39,281 nucleotides of DNA from Treponema sp. (GTDB taxonomy: Bacteria; Spirochaetota; Spirochaetia; Treponematales; Breznakiellaceae). The DNA lies in contig JAITSE010000066.1 in the NCBI GenBank assembly GCA_031288005.1, positions 1 to 39,281 of the forward strand, in the 5' to 3' direction. Positions 15,193 through 23,409 of the stretch are shown here, in pieces. A program made the position numbers and the translations under genes. The notes beneath the pieces were generated by a model. The model did not search any database and had not been told where the DNA came from. It saw only the letters and a list, made by a program, of their open reading frames with translations. The first letter of the stretch is position 1. Each line of letters begins with the position of its first letter.

Positions 15193-16869
15193 CTATTCCT
15201 TGCTTCCCCGGTCCCAAAGAGCGATGAGCGGATCTATCTCCGCCCGTACCCGTTTGAGGAAGGAAAGGTTTTCCACCGGCGGACGGAGGCCTTCCGCTCC
15301 GGCGCATTCTGGAAAGTGCGCCCAGAGATAATCCGCGGCATCAAGACCTTCTTCCAGGTGTACGCAGGGGATGCCGGAAGCTCCGCTTAGGATGTCACGC
15401 AGTTCCGCGAGCGCCTGCCGTTCCCGGCGCATAAAATGCCGTAGGGCATCCCGCCGGTTTTCGTCTATAAAAGCATCAGATTCCCAGCCACCCGCATCCT
15501 GCTTTGAAACTGGGGCGGAGCCAAGAAGCTTGAGGGCTTCTTTCAGCGGCAGCATCCTCAGCCCCAGGGGAAGCCCCGGCCCTTCTATGTCCCAAAAGCG
15601 GAGTTCTCTGGCGAATTCCCGCTCAAAGAGATCCCTGTAGCCCCTCAGAGCGGGATCGGTGCGGACAGGCGCTCCGTTTTTTGCCCGGGCTGGAACAAGC
15701 CCCGGTCGGTATGCGGCGGCGTTGATTAAGCCAGAAAGCCGGGTCTGACTTCTAAGCCGCTCCCGGCGGCCTGGTGTTCCTTTCGCGTGAAAAGCCCCGT
15801 CAGTAAAGGCGAAGTCCAGGCCGCCAAAGATTACCGGGCCGCCGCAGAGACGCCGGGCCAGGGCCGCGGCGGTGAGGCCCACGGATCCCAAAGGAGGAAA
15901 GACTTCGGGCAGGATGCCCGCTTCTTCCAGGCGGTCAAATATACGCAGGGGCGTCCAAGGAGTCGCAAAGAGGCGGGGGCAGTCTCCAAGGATTTCGCCG
16001 GCAGCGGGCAGGGCCGAAAGGTCCATGGCCGTTGGGATTTTCCAGGAGCCGAGGCCGATAAAGTCTCTTAGATTCCAGTGCTGGCTTTCCAAGACAACGG
16101 CCATGTCCGGTTTTATGTCCCGTTCTTTCAGAGATCCCAGGGCAGTGTCCACGCAGATGATGCGGAAAGGCCGCGGACGCTTCCCTGACAGGTCTCCAAA
16201 GGCGGCGCTAAGACCTTCCAGAATGCAATCCAGGGACGGCCCCGCCCCAAGGACCAGGGCCGGAGCGTCTCCGAAATGCAGGCCGCCCAAAGGCCGGGAG
16301 CGGGGAATAAGCGGCAGGTTTCTGACAGCGTTGCGGATAAAGCGGCGGCCCAGTTTGACCACCGTCATGGCGTTGCTCCAGTCCACGGCGATGTCATCCC
16401 TCAGAGCCGCTGCCAGAGCCTCATAAAGCTCCGGGGCAAGCTGCCATCCCCCGGAAAAGCGGAGGACTATTACCCGGCGGAAGCGGCGGCTGCCCCAGGT
16501 TTTCCGCACAAAAGCGCAGAGAGCTTCGACGCCGGCTGTTCGTACCAGCCTGATTGAAGGGTTCCCATCCCAGGGAGCGCCGGGGACAGCCAGAGACAGA
16601 GCCATGAGGTTTTCATCGGTTTCCACGCAGAGTACGGCGGAATCGGCGCTTATCCGGCTGAGGAGGCTGGAGAGTCCGTAGCCATAGAGAGGGGAAGGGC
16701 AGAAGTAGAGGGTGCGGTCCATTACCGGAGCGGCAAAGGCGGCGCGTTCGGCCTGGCCTTCCGGGTCAACCATTGAAAGGAGGGTCCTGCCCAGGTAGGA
16801 AACGGAAAAACCCCGGCGCGCCTGAAGCCGCCTGGGTTCTCTATCCTGACCTTCTTCAGTCCCGGGCAT
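15193..16869 (-). CDS. DUF115 / MptE-like (motility accessory factor-type) protein
   Basis: In this 558-residue cytoplasmic protein, a central domain starting near residue 205 matches the DUF115 / 6-hydroxymethylpterin pyrophosphokinase MptE-like family (PF01973). The nucleotide-sugar/nucleotide-binding style motif ALVLGAGPSLD is followed by RIICVDTALGSLKERDIKPDMAVVLES. Bacterial members include motility accessory factors linked to flagellin glycosylation, which would suit a motile spirochaete, but the substrate here is unknown. The start lies a few bases after the stop of the upstream chaperone gene, so the two are probably cotranscribed and coupled. No clear ribosome binding site is present and the true start could be further in. 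The family call is moderately sure; a motility role is inference. Confidence 0.75.
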   Translation of the reverse strand: MPGTEEGQDREPRRLQARRGFSVSYLGRTLLSMVDPEGQAERAAFAAPVMDRTLYFCPSPLYGYGLSSLLSRISADSAVLCVETDENLMALSLAVPGAPWDGNPSIRLVRTAGVEALCAFVRKTWGSRRFRRVIVLRFSGGWQLAPELYEALAAALRDDIAVDWSNAMTVVKLGRRFIRNAVRNLPLIPRSRPLGGLHFGDAPALVLGAGPSLDCILEGLSAAFGDLSGKRPRPFRIICVDTALGSLKERDIKPDMAVVLESQHWNLRDFIGLGSWKIPTAMDLSALPAAGEILGDCPRLFATPWTPLRIFDRLEEAGILPEVFPPLGSVGLTAAALARRLCGGPVIFGGLDFAFTDGAFHAKGTPGRRERLRSQTRLSGLINAAAYRPGLVPARAKNGAPVRTDPALRGYRDLFEREFARELRFWDIEGPGLPLGLRMLPLKEALKLLGSAPVSKQDAGGWESDAFIDENRRDALRHFMRRERQALAELRDILSGASGIPCVHLEEGLDAADYLWAHFPECAGAEGLRPPVENLSFLKRVRAEIDPLIALWDRGSKE

Positions 16870-16872
16870 CAG

Positions 16873-18396
16873 CTAAAATTGATCTTGAGGATTATAAATA
16901 AATTTGTAAAAGGCTTCAAAGAAACGGTCTTCAAGTTTATCGCTCTGCAAAAAGTAGTTCCGCAAACCCATTTCCGTGTTGTAACTGAGCCAATAGCCTG
17001 AATAGATGGATTTGACCGATTCTATAGACGATTCCTCCGCCGGGCTTTCTTCCTTGGGGTAAAGCACCGTTACATTGCCGCTCAGCACCAGGGGCGTGGA
17101 AGGGCTTTCCAGGGGGGTAAAAAAAGCGGTCCGCCAAAAATTTTCGTTAGAGCCGGCGGAAGCAATTTCCTGCACTCCGCTTGACTGGAGCGAATCAAAA
17201 AGATCAACGCCGCCATAGTTGAGGGAAATGGGGCCGAAACTCTGTTTGGAAAGGCCCATAGCTTCCGCTGCCGCGTCAAAACCCTCTTCTTTTACCCGGG
17301 CGGTAAAAGTTTCCGCCTGGGCTATCAGCCAGTCTTCCATCCGGCCCCGCTCCATATCTGTCAGGTAGCTTCGTATTTTGGCGATGCTGGCGGCCTCCGT
17401 AAGGTCCGCCGGGTAGGGCGTTACTTTGGCGCGGAAAAAAGCCCAGCCTGACGGAACCTTGACAACCGGGCTGTATTCCTCCGCTTTGAGGGCGCTTACA
17501 AGGTCCCGGGCATCGGCGTCTGGAATTTCCGCGGTTAATTCATAGATCATTTTGAGACCCATGTCCCCGCTCTGCCCGGCGTAATTGTCTTTGGAATGGA
17601 TTCCCGCGGCTTCCTCAAAAGTCGTTGTCCCGTCCTGTATTGAATTGAGAACCGTCCGCGCTTCGGCTTCGCTGGAACCCAGGGTGATCCTGGAAAGATG
17701 GGTAAACTGGAACAATTCCGGCTTTTCGGCGGCGTAAGCGGTGATTTCAGAGTCCGGGTAGGAACTCAGGGGGAAGGCGGCCATATCAAAACTCCGCTTT
17801 GGAGAAGTCATAGCCGCGATAAATTCGGTTTCTTTTGAAGGAATCCTGAGGCCGGTAAGATCCTCCCGGTAGCGCTGGTGGATAAGATAATCCCTGACCC
17901 CCCGCCATAAGGACATCCGCTCGCCGCGGTCCATCTGCCGGTACAGCTCGGCGTCAAAAACGCCGTCTCTCTGGAATTGCCGGGCCGTTTCCATATCAAC
18001 CTGCTCCTTGGAAGGAGCGTACCCGGCCTTTTTTATTTCCTCAAGAATCGCGGTACGAACAACCGCTTCCTCAAAAGCCCCGCGCCAAATTTCCAAAGTT
18101 TCGGCATAGTTGTTTTCGCTTGTTGAGCTTTGCCGGTACCGGGCAAGATTTTCCCGGACATTGGCAAAGTAGTTTCCCGGCACATAATTAATGGGAATTT
18201 TGTTATATGAGCCGAAATTCAATTCCACAAAGCCGCCCGCTTCAGGAACTATGGCCGGAACAAAGATAAACGCGATAATCACGATGATCAGAGTGATAAC
18301 AGTCCCGGTAAAAATGAATGGATGCGCCTTAAACCTGCGGATAAATTCTGACTGTTCCGCCTCATGCCCGCCTGGTTTTTTCCCTTTGATCGCCAT
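16873..18396 (-). CDS. Membrane-anchored SurA/PpiD-like peptidyl-prolyl isomerase
   Basis: The 507-residue protein has a cytoplasmic basic tail, a single membrane anchor at about residues 29-52 (FIFTGTVITLIIVIIAFIFVP), a SurA_N-like helical region, then a parvulin (PpiC)-like segment around residues 225-335. That segment contains HLSRITLGSSEAEART, the AGQSGDMGLK turn and EEYSPVVKVPSGWAFFRAKV. This is the PpiD layout: an envelope chaperone that helps proteins leaving the Sec translocon fold. A GAGAGG site precedes the start. It sits directly upstream of the DUF115 gene with three bases between stop and start. Catalytic activity is uncertain because parvulin domains of such proteins are often inactive. 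Confidence 0.8.
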   Translation of the reverse strand: MAIKGKKPGGHEAEQSEFIRRFKAHPFIFTGTVITLIIVIIAFIFVPAIVPEAGGFVELNFGSYNKIPINYVPGNYFANVRENLARYRQSSTSENNYAETLEIWRGAFEEAVVRTAILEEIKKAGYAPSKEQVDMETARQFQRDGVFDAELYRQMDRGERMSLWRGVRDYLIHQRYREDLTGLRIPSKETEFIAAMTSPKRSFDMAAFPLSSYPDSEITAYAAEKPELFQFTHLSRITLGSSEAEARTVLNSIQDGTTTFEEAAGIHSKDNYAGQSGDMGLKMIYELTAEIPDADARDLVSALKAEEYSPVVKVPSGWAFFRAKVTPYPADLTEAASIAKIRSYLTDMERGRMEDWLIAQAETFTARVKEEGFDAAAEAMGLSKQSFGPISLNYGGVDLFDSLQSSGVQEIASAGSNENFWRTAFFTPLESPSTPLVLSGNVTVLYPKEESPAEESSIESVKSIYSGYWLSYNTEMGLRNYFLQSDKLEDRFFEAFYKFIYNPQDQF

Positions 18397-19144
18397 AATT
18401 TACCGTACCTCTCATATAAAATTTTAAATAACGATAACATTTTGCCGCTCCTTCGTCAATTACGCGCTTCTCCCCGGACTTATTCTCCGTGCAACCGTGG
18501 GACTTGAGGTCACACGGTTGCCTTGGAGTTTTGAAACCGCTCTGAGACCGGAGGTTTCCGGTCTCAGAGCGGTTTCAAAACTCCCCGTACTGGTTCCACG
18601 GGCTTATTCTACGGACTTGTTCTTCCATTGATTTGAAGAAGTCTTGCAATCCGGCGGAGCTGAGACCGGAGGTCTCAGCTTGCATTGGTTCGCCGGACTG
18701 ATTCCCGGAGGAGAAGCCCGAAGAACCAGCCACAGGGGACAGACATCGGGGAACGGCGGGGAGGGACAGACACCTCGGAGACTGGTCCGGGGAAGCAGCC
18801 CGGAGGGACAGACCCGGGGGAAAAAGCCCGGAGACTAGTCCGGGGAATAATGCGGGGAGTTTTGGAACTTTCGACTGCCCCCGCGGCCAAGGGCCGCTTG
18901 CGGATTGCAGGTCTCCTGGCATATACTCTTTTTGATATTGGACTTGGCGAACCTTTGGTTCGACAACAACCTATTATACTGAACCCTGCCAACCTTCGGC
19001 TGGCTGTCGGGTTCGGGTTGCGGAAACGCGGAAACAAGTTTCCGACGAACAAATCTATTTTCAGCGGCGGAATATCCCCGGTTCGGAGGAATAATGCCGC
19101 GGCGGTCGTCCAGTTACCCGCCTAACCAAACACAAGGAGCTTAT
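18397..19144. repeat. Intergenic repeat tract with hairpins
   Basis: No supported gene. It holds the long hairpin at 18525-18584, the hairpin AGCTGAGACC-gga-GGTCTCAGCT (18658-18680), GCGGCC-aag-GGCCGC near 18886-18900, CGAACC-ttt-GGTTCG near 18949-18963, and a half-copy of the gcggaaacaa hairpin near 19020-19052. Between 18690 and 18850 a degenerate purine-rich repeat alternates GGGACAGAC and CCGGGGAA blocks. Confidence 0.7.
18525..18584. repeat. 28-bp perfect inverted repeat
   Basis: The left arm 18525-18552 begins GGAGTTTTGAAACCG and the right arm 18557-18584 ends CAAAACTCC. All 28 positions pair, around the loop ggtt. It is a compound AAAACTCC-family element with the GAGACCGGA stem nested inside. 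Confidence 0.85.
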
Positions 19145-19894
19145 ATGCCCGTTTCCGTCTTATCCGCCGCCCCTGAGCAGGGGCGGAACTACCGTTACCT
19201 GGACCTTGTAACAGCTTTTTTTGTGGCCGTTCTCATCACCAGCAACGTAGCGTCCTCCGCAAAAATCGTGGACCTGGGGTTTTCCATCCTGGGCGTGCGC
19301 CTCGCCTTTGACGGCGGCACCCTGCTTTTCCCGCTTTCCTACGTATTCGGGGACATACTCACGGAAGTCTACGGTTTCCGCGCTTCCCGCCGGGTGATAT
19401 GGACAGGTTTCGCGGCCCTCGCCCTCTCATCCCTCATCTTCCTTCTGCTCCGTTCCCTTCCGGCTGACAGCGAGTGGGAGAGCTACGCCGGCTCCGCGGC
19501 TTACGACGCCATTCTGGGCGGCATGAGTTCCGGCGGCATAGCTCTGGCCAGTCTTCTTGGATACTGGGTGGGCGAATTCTCCAACTCCGCGGTGCTTTCC
19601 CGCTTGAAAGTCCTGATGAAAGGCAGGCTCCTCTGGGTCAGGACTATATCCAGCACCCTTGCCGGCGAATTTCTTGACAGCCTGGTCTTCGTTTTTATCG
19701 CAAGCCTCACAGGAGTCTTCGGCTGGGAACTCTTTTTGAGCCTCGTTCTCACGAATTACATCTTCAAATGCGCTGTGGAGATCATCATGACGCCGGCCAC
19801 CTACTTTGCCGCGGGCAGGCTCAAAAAAGCCGAGGCCGTGGATGCCTATGACGAGGGAATCAGCTTCAACCCTTTTAGCCGGAAAGCAACTTAA
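19145..19894 (+). CDS. yhhQ: Queuosine precursor transporter (YhhQ/VUT family)
   Basis: The 249-residue inner-membrane protein has about six hydrophobic segments and the family motif FGDILTEVYGFRASRR near residue 65. It also has the LASLLGYWVGEFSNSAVLSRLK and EIIMTPATYFAAGRLKK regions of PF02592. YhhQ-type proteins import queuosine precursors such as preQ0/preQ1 for tRNA position-34 modification. The start at 19145 is chosen for the AAGGAG site six bases upstream; the longer frame begins in repeat DNA. It lies upstream of tcdA and ttcA on the same strand, separated by a 168-base repeat block. Also described as DUF165. The precise substrate is inferred from the family. Confidence 0.85.
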   Translation: MPVSVLSAAPEQGRNYRYLDLVTAFFVAVLITSNVASSAKIVDLGFSILGVRLAFDGGTLLFPLSYVFGDILTEVYGFRASRRVIWTGFAALALSSLIFLLLRSLPADSEWESYAGSAAYDAILGGMSSGGIALASLLGYWVGEFSNSAVLSRLKVLMKGRLLWVRTISSTLAGEFLDSLVFVFIASLTGVFGWELFLSLVLTNYIFKCAVEIIMTPATYFAAGRLKKAEAVDAYDEGISFNPFSRKAT

Positions 19895-19904
19895 ACATAA
19901 GTCT

Positions 19905-20038
19905 GCAACCCGCAAAGCGGGTTGCTTAGGAGTTTTGAGACCTCCGGTCTCTTGAATCCTTTGTGACTGTGAACTCTTCGGGGTCAAAACTCCAAGGGAA
20001 CCATCGGTTCTACGAACCGATGGTTCCCAAAACTCCAG
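19905..20038. repeat. Two hairpin elements between yhhQ and tcdA
   Basis: GCAACCCGC-aaa-GCGGGTTGC (19905-19925) is followed by TTAGGAGTTTTG. A 15-bp hairpin GGGAACCATCGGTTC-tac (19996-20028, perfect arms) sits between CAAAACTCC copies. GAGACC-tcc-GGTCTC lies between the two. Either large stem could attenuate read-through from yhhQ to tcdA. Confidence 0.8.
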
Positions 20039-20062
20039 GATAATAAGTACAATACCCCTAAT

Positions 20063-20881
20063 ATGACAATAAACCCTTTTTTCCAGAGGCTGGCCCTTAT
20101 CACCGGGCCGGAGGCTCTGGGCGCCCTGGAGAGGACGCGGGTCTTGGTTTTCGGGCTGGGCGGCGTGGGGAGCTGGTGCGCTGAAGCCTTGGTCAGGTCA
20201 GCCGTGGGCGCGGTGGACATTGTGGACTCAGACTCCGTATGCCCCACCAACGTCAACCGTCAGGTTCAGGCTACTTCCGGTAATATGGGGCGGCTGAAAG
20301 CAGAGGCTCTGAAAGAAAGGCTCCTTGCGATAAATCCTGATTGCCGCGTTGCCGCCTTCGCCGGGGTTTTCTCCAGGGAGAGCGCTCCTTCCTTTGGAAT
20401 CGAGGATGCTGACTACGCGATAGACGCTATAGACAGCCTTTCCAACAAACTGGACCTAATCGAATATGCCGCAGGCGCGGGAACGGCCCTCTATTCCTCT
20501 ATGGGGATGTCCCAAAAGCTTGACCCCGCAAGGATCAAAACCGCTGACATCTGGGAAACCCGGGTCTGTCCCCTTGCGCGGCGGGTACGCGCTGGTCTGC
20601 GGAAGCGGGGCTTTGACGGGCGCTTCACGGTGATTTACAGCGATGAGCGTCTTCCCCTGCATCCCGGAGTCCGGGCTTCCTGCGGGTCTGCTCAGTGCTT
20701 CTGCCCTCCCCGGAACCGGGGCGAAAGCGGCGCTCCTGTCGAATGGTGCGCTTCCAAAAAAGTTATCAACGGCAGCGCTGTTACGGTAACGGCCGCGGCG
20801 GGGATGATCCTGGCGGGTCTCGTTGTCCGGGACGTATGCCGCAGGACCGCCGGGGCTTTGGGAGCCGCTTCCCGTGGCTGA
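20063..20881 (+). CDS. tcdA: tRNA threonylcarbamoyladenosine dehydratase TcdA
   Basis: The 272-residue E1-like ATP-dependent enzyme cyclises t6A at tRNA position 37 to ct6A. It carries the ThiF/MoeB-type nucleotide loop VLVFGLGGVGSWCAEALVRS near residue 30, the DSDSVCPTNVNRQ motif and the IDAIDSLSNKLDLI region. TcdA-type stretches such as GMSQKLDPARIKTADIWETR-CPLARRVR follow. Length and C-terminus fit the E. coli TcdA/CsdL group better than MoeB or ThiF. It overlaps the next gene by eight bases, so the two are probably translationally coupled. Confidence 0.88.
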   Translation: MTINPFFQRLALITGPEALGALERTRVLVFGLGGVGSWCAEALVRSAVGAVDIVDSDSVCPTNVNRQVQATSGNMGRLKAEALKERLLAINPDCRVAAFAGVFSRESAPSFGIEDADYAIDAIDSLSNKLDLIEYAAGAGTALYSSMGMSQKLDPARIKTADIWETRVCPLARRVRAGLRKRGFDGRFTVIYSDERLPLHPGVRASCGSAQCFCPPRNRGESGAPVEWCASKKVINGSAVTVTAAAGMILAGLVVRDVCRRTAGALGAASRG

Positions 20882-21635
20882 CAGGTTTTTCCGCAGAGCC
20901 GGAGCGGACGCTGTAATATGGAAGCTCGCCGCCAAAGCCGTGCTTGAAAGGAAGCTCATCTCCGCCGGGGACAGAGTTCTCGTCGCCGTATCGGGCGGCA
21001 AGGATTCTACGGTCATGGCCTGGGCCCTCTCCGCGCTGCGCCCTCTTATCCGGGGCGCTTATACGCTTGAAGCCCTCCACATATCCAGCGATTTCTGCGC
21101 GTGCTGTAAAAAATCAGACCTTGCCGGACGCCTCTCCGAATGGGGCGTCCCTTTCCGGGACCTTTTTGTACCCATCATGGGCCGGCTCAAGGAAGGGGAA
21201 AAGATGAACTGCTACTGGTGTTCCACGCAGAGGCGGACGGAGCTGCTGCGCTATGCCGTTGAAAAGGGTTTTAACAAGATAGCCTTGGGACACCATCTGG
21301 ACGACATCATAGAAACATTTTTTATGAATATGACCGCCGCGGGCCGGCTCTCCGCCATGCCCATGCTCCTGGAATACCGGAAATACCCGGTGAGCCTTAT
21401 CCGGCCCTTGGGCTACGCTGAAGAACGGCAGATTATAGCTTGCGCCGGGGAGAAAGGCATACTCAAGGCGGCCTGCACCTGTCCTTACGGGTTAAACTCC
21501 AAACGCCGGGACATGAGGGAGCGGATCGCTGTTTTTACCGGCAATTCCGGCGCTGTGAAGCGGCGCATCCTCAAAGCCCTGTCGTCAGGGGAAAAGGACC
21601 TGCTGTTTGAGGGACGAGCGTCTGCGTTCCAATGA
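20874..21635 (+). CDS. ttcA: TtcA-like tRNA 2-thiocytidine synthetase
   Basis: The 253-residue PP-loop ATPase has its signature at VLVAVSGGKDSTVMAW near residue 45. Cysteines expected for an iron-sulfur cluster are seen as CYWCSTQRRTEL and CTCPYGLNSKRRD, and LGHHLDDIIETFFMNM is typical of the TtcA/TtuA group. TtcA thiolates C32 of tRNAs. I use GTG at 20874, which overlaps the tcdA stop and has GGGAG upstream; an alternative TTG at 20823 lies deep in tcdA without a site. A second thiolase of the TtuA type (position 54) cannot be excluded by eye, but the pairing with tcdA supports an anticodon-loop role. Confidence 0.8.
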   Translation: MADRFFRRAGADAVIWKLAAKAVLERKLISAGDRVLVAVSGGKDSTVMAWALSALRPLIRGAYTLEALHISSDFCACCKKSDLAGRLSEWGVPFRDLFVPIMGRLKEGEKMNCYWCSTQRRTELLRYAVEKGFNKIALGHHLDDIIETFFMNMTAAGRLSAMPMLLEYRKYPVSLIRPLGYAEERQIIACAGEKGILKAACTCPYGLNSKRRDMRERIAVFTGNSGAVKRRILKALSSGEKDLLFEGRASAFQ

Positions 21636-21715
21636 CGGCTGTAGGGACCCGTGGGCTGAACTTCTCAGGAAAATTCCACTTTACATACCCTGTTCCCTAT
21701 ACTACTATTTTTTTA

Positions 21716-22843
21716 ATGAGCGAAGCTGCTTTTATACAGGCGCCTAAGCGGAAAAACGGTAATTTTTTGTCCCCTCCCTTTGCCGGGCCAAGGGCGCCCG
21801 GTTTTTTTATATTGAGCATCTTGACGGCGGGTTTTATGTTTTCCACCCCGGTCTTTCTTTTTCCTCAGGGGAAGGCTGAAAATAACGCGGCGGCGAGCGG
21901 CGGTCTGCTGAAATTTCCGGAGGAAGTTTCCGGGCAGGCAGAAACGTCCAGGCAGTGCGCGGAGGAGGACGGGTCTGCCGCGGCTGAAGGTCCGCCGGCG
22001 TCAGAAAGCGGCGGCGCCCTGCCGGAGGATCAGGCCGGGGACGCCCGCGCCCGCCAGGTGATGACGGCTCTGGCTGAGGCTTATCCCGCTAGGATAGGAC
22101 GGGCGGAACTGCGGGACGGGGATTGGGCAGTGCCTGTCATGGGCGAGTGGTTTTACTACGCCCAGGGCCGGCTTCTGCCCGGGGAATTAAAGGGCAAAGC
22201 CCTGGAATATGATCCCCAGCCCTTCTATAGCTACGAAGCGGAACTTTCCCCGTGGAAGGACCCGGATACTTCGGAATCGGAAAGGCTGCAAAATTTCTCG
22301 CAGCGCCGCGAGGAGAATCCGCCCAAACGCTCCCATCACTTCTACGACGCCCTTTGGCAGGCACAGAACCGGGAAGAAGCCTATGAGCGGGTCAAAAGTA
22401 TGAGGCTTTTCAACCGGAGCGTTCTTGTCCACTACGCGGTGATGGAAGAACTCGCCATGGTTGAAGCCCGAATTCTGCGGGACGCTCAGACAGATCCTCA
22501 GATCAAAAATTGGATAAACAGTATAGAAGTCGTATCTGGCTGGAACTGGCGGAGCATAGCGGATACTCAGAGCAGGAGTTTTCACGCCTACGGGACTGCT
22601 GTTGATATAATGCCTGTATCTTCTGGAAAGCTGGAAACTTATTGGCTGTGGACTTCCATGAATAATTCTCAATGGTGGATGGTTCCCTACGCAAAGCGAC
22701 TCCACCCGCCGGATAAAGTCATCAAGGCTTTTGAAGCCTACGGCTTTACTTGGGGAGGAAAATGGCTCCTTTACGATACTATGCATTTTGAATACCGCCC
22801 GGAAATTATGCTGCTTAACGGCCTGCCCATTAATTATTATTAA
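21716..22843 (+). CDS. Secreted M15-family (VanY-like) peptidase
   Basis: The product is about 375 residues from this start. A hydrophobic segment (GFFILSILTAGFMFSTPVFLF) near the N-terminus suggests a signal peptide or anchor. An acidic, Ala-rich linker follows, and the C-terminal third is a LAS/M15 metallopeptidase. Zinc ligands fit SRSFHAYGTAVDIMPV (HxxGxxxD) and the final His of DTMHFEYRPE. Relatives are D-alanyl-D-alanine carboxypeptidases or L,D-type endopeptidases that trim peptidoglycan. An in-frame ATG at 21632 overlaps the ttcA stop as ATGA and would add 28 residues; I prefer 21716 because the intervening DNA is AT-rich with a promoter-like TATACT and would make the n-region very long. 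The start is uncertain, the family is not. Confidence 0.8.
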   Translation: MSEAAFIQAPKRKNGNFLSPPFAGPRAPGFFILSILTAGFMFSTPVFLFPQGKAENNAAASGGLLKFPEEVSGQAETSRQCAEEDGSAAAEGPPASESGGALPEDQAGDARARQVMTALAEAYPARIGRAELRDGDWAVPVMGEWFYYAQGRLLPGELKGKALEYDPQPFYSYEAELSPWKDPDTSESERLQNFSQRREENPPKRSHHFYDALWQAQNREEAYERVKSMRLFNRSVLVHYAVMEELAMVEARILRDAQTDPQIKNWINSIEVVSGWNWRSIADTQSRSFHAYGTAVDIMPVSSGKLETYWLWTSMNNSQWWMVPYAKRLHPPDKVIKAFEAYGFTWGGKWLLYDTMHFEYRPEIMLLNGLPINYY

Positions 22844-22911
22844 TCTATTGGCCATATCATATTTCTAACGGCTATTTGCCATGATGTATTATTTCATAAG
22901 ATGCTTTTCAA

Positions 22912-23256
22912 ATGTCTTGCTTAACCGGGAATGAAATAAATCGACTGCTTGGAAAAAATCTTAAACGTCTCAGAAATCAAAAAAAGATTTCTCAATTAAC
23001 TTTGGCAGATATGGCGAATTTAACGCATAACTTTATCAACGATATTGAAAACGGACGCAAGTGGGTTTCTTCCGGCACTTTGGCAAAACTTTCAAAGGCG
23101 CTTAAAATCGAACCTTATCAGCTTTTTGATCCTCAAACAGTAGCTCCTGGCGCTGATACCGAACTCATGACATCTTACCTGGACGATATGGAAGACTCCT
23201 TTGCTAAGATGGTTAATGAACTGCGCGCCCGTTATTTGACTAACGAAAATACTTGA
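22912..23256 (+). CDS. XRE-family HTH regulator
   Basis: In this 114-residue protein, residues about 13-68 form a Cro/CI helix-turn-helix: LGKNLKRLRNQKKISQLTLADMANL, then THNFINDIENGRKWVSSGTLAKLSKALKI. The C-terminal 45 residues have a charged, helical look (DDMEDSFAKMVNELRARY) that may support dimerisation. No Shine-Dalgarno sequence is obvious. It sits alone between the M15 peptidase gene and ackA, and it is more AT-rich than ackA. The target is unknown; autoregulation or control of ackA is possible but unsupported. Confidence 0.82.
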   Translation: MSCLTGNEINRLLGKNLKRLRNQKKISQLTLADMANLTHNFINDIENGRKWVSSGTLAKLSKALKIEPYQLFDPQTVAPGADTELMTSYLDDMEDSFAKMVNELRARYLTNENT

Positions 23257-23309
23257 GAGCTGCGGTTTTAGGACCAAGGGTCGCAAGCCCGGGCATCCAA
23301 AATGCCGCT

Positions 23310-23338
23310 TTGCAAAAACTCCAAACTCCGGTTATACT
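23310..23338 (+). promoter_or_regulatory. Predicted ackA promoter
   Basis: TTGCAA (23310-23315), 17-bp spacer, TATACT (23333-23338). The -35 box and spacer coincide with a CAAAAACTCC core, so the promoter seems partly built from a dispersed repeat. A small CCCCT/AGGGG hairpin lies in the leader (about 23346-23365). Confidence 0.6.
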
Positions 23339-23409
23339 GGGTAATCCCCCTCTGTATTCAGGGGAAATTAATAATCCAGGCAAAAGCTGCAAACATTCGG
23401 AGGATTTTC

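Noticed and set aside
21632..21715. Upstream ATG of the M15 peptidase gene overlapping the ttcA stop
   Set aside because: The ATGA overlap is tempting, but the added 28 residues make an over-long n-region and the DNA looks promoter-like. It is kept only as an alternative start.
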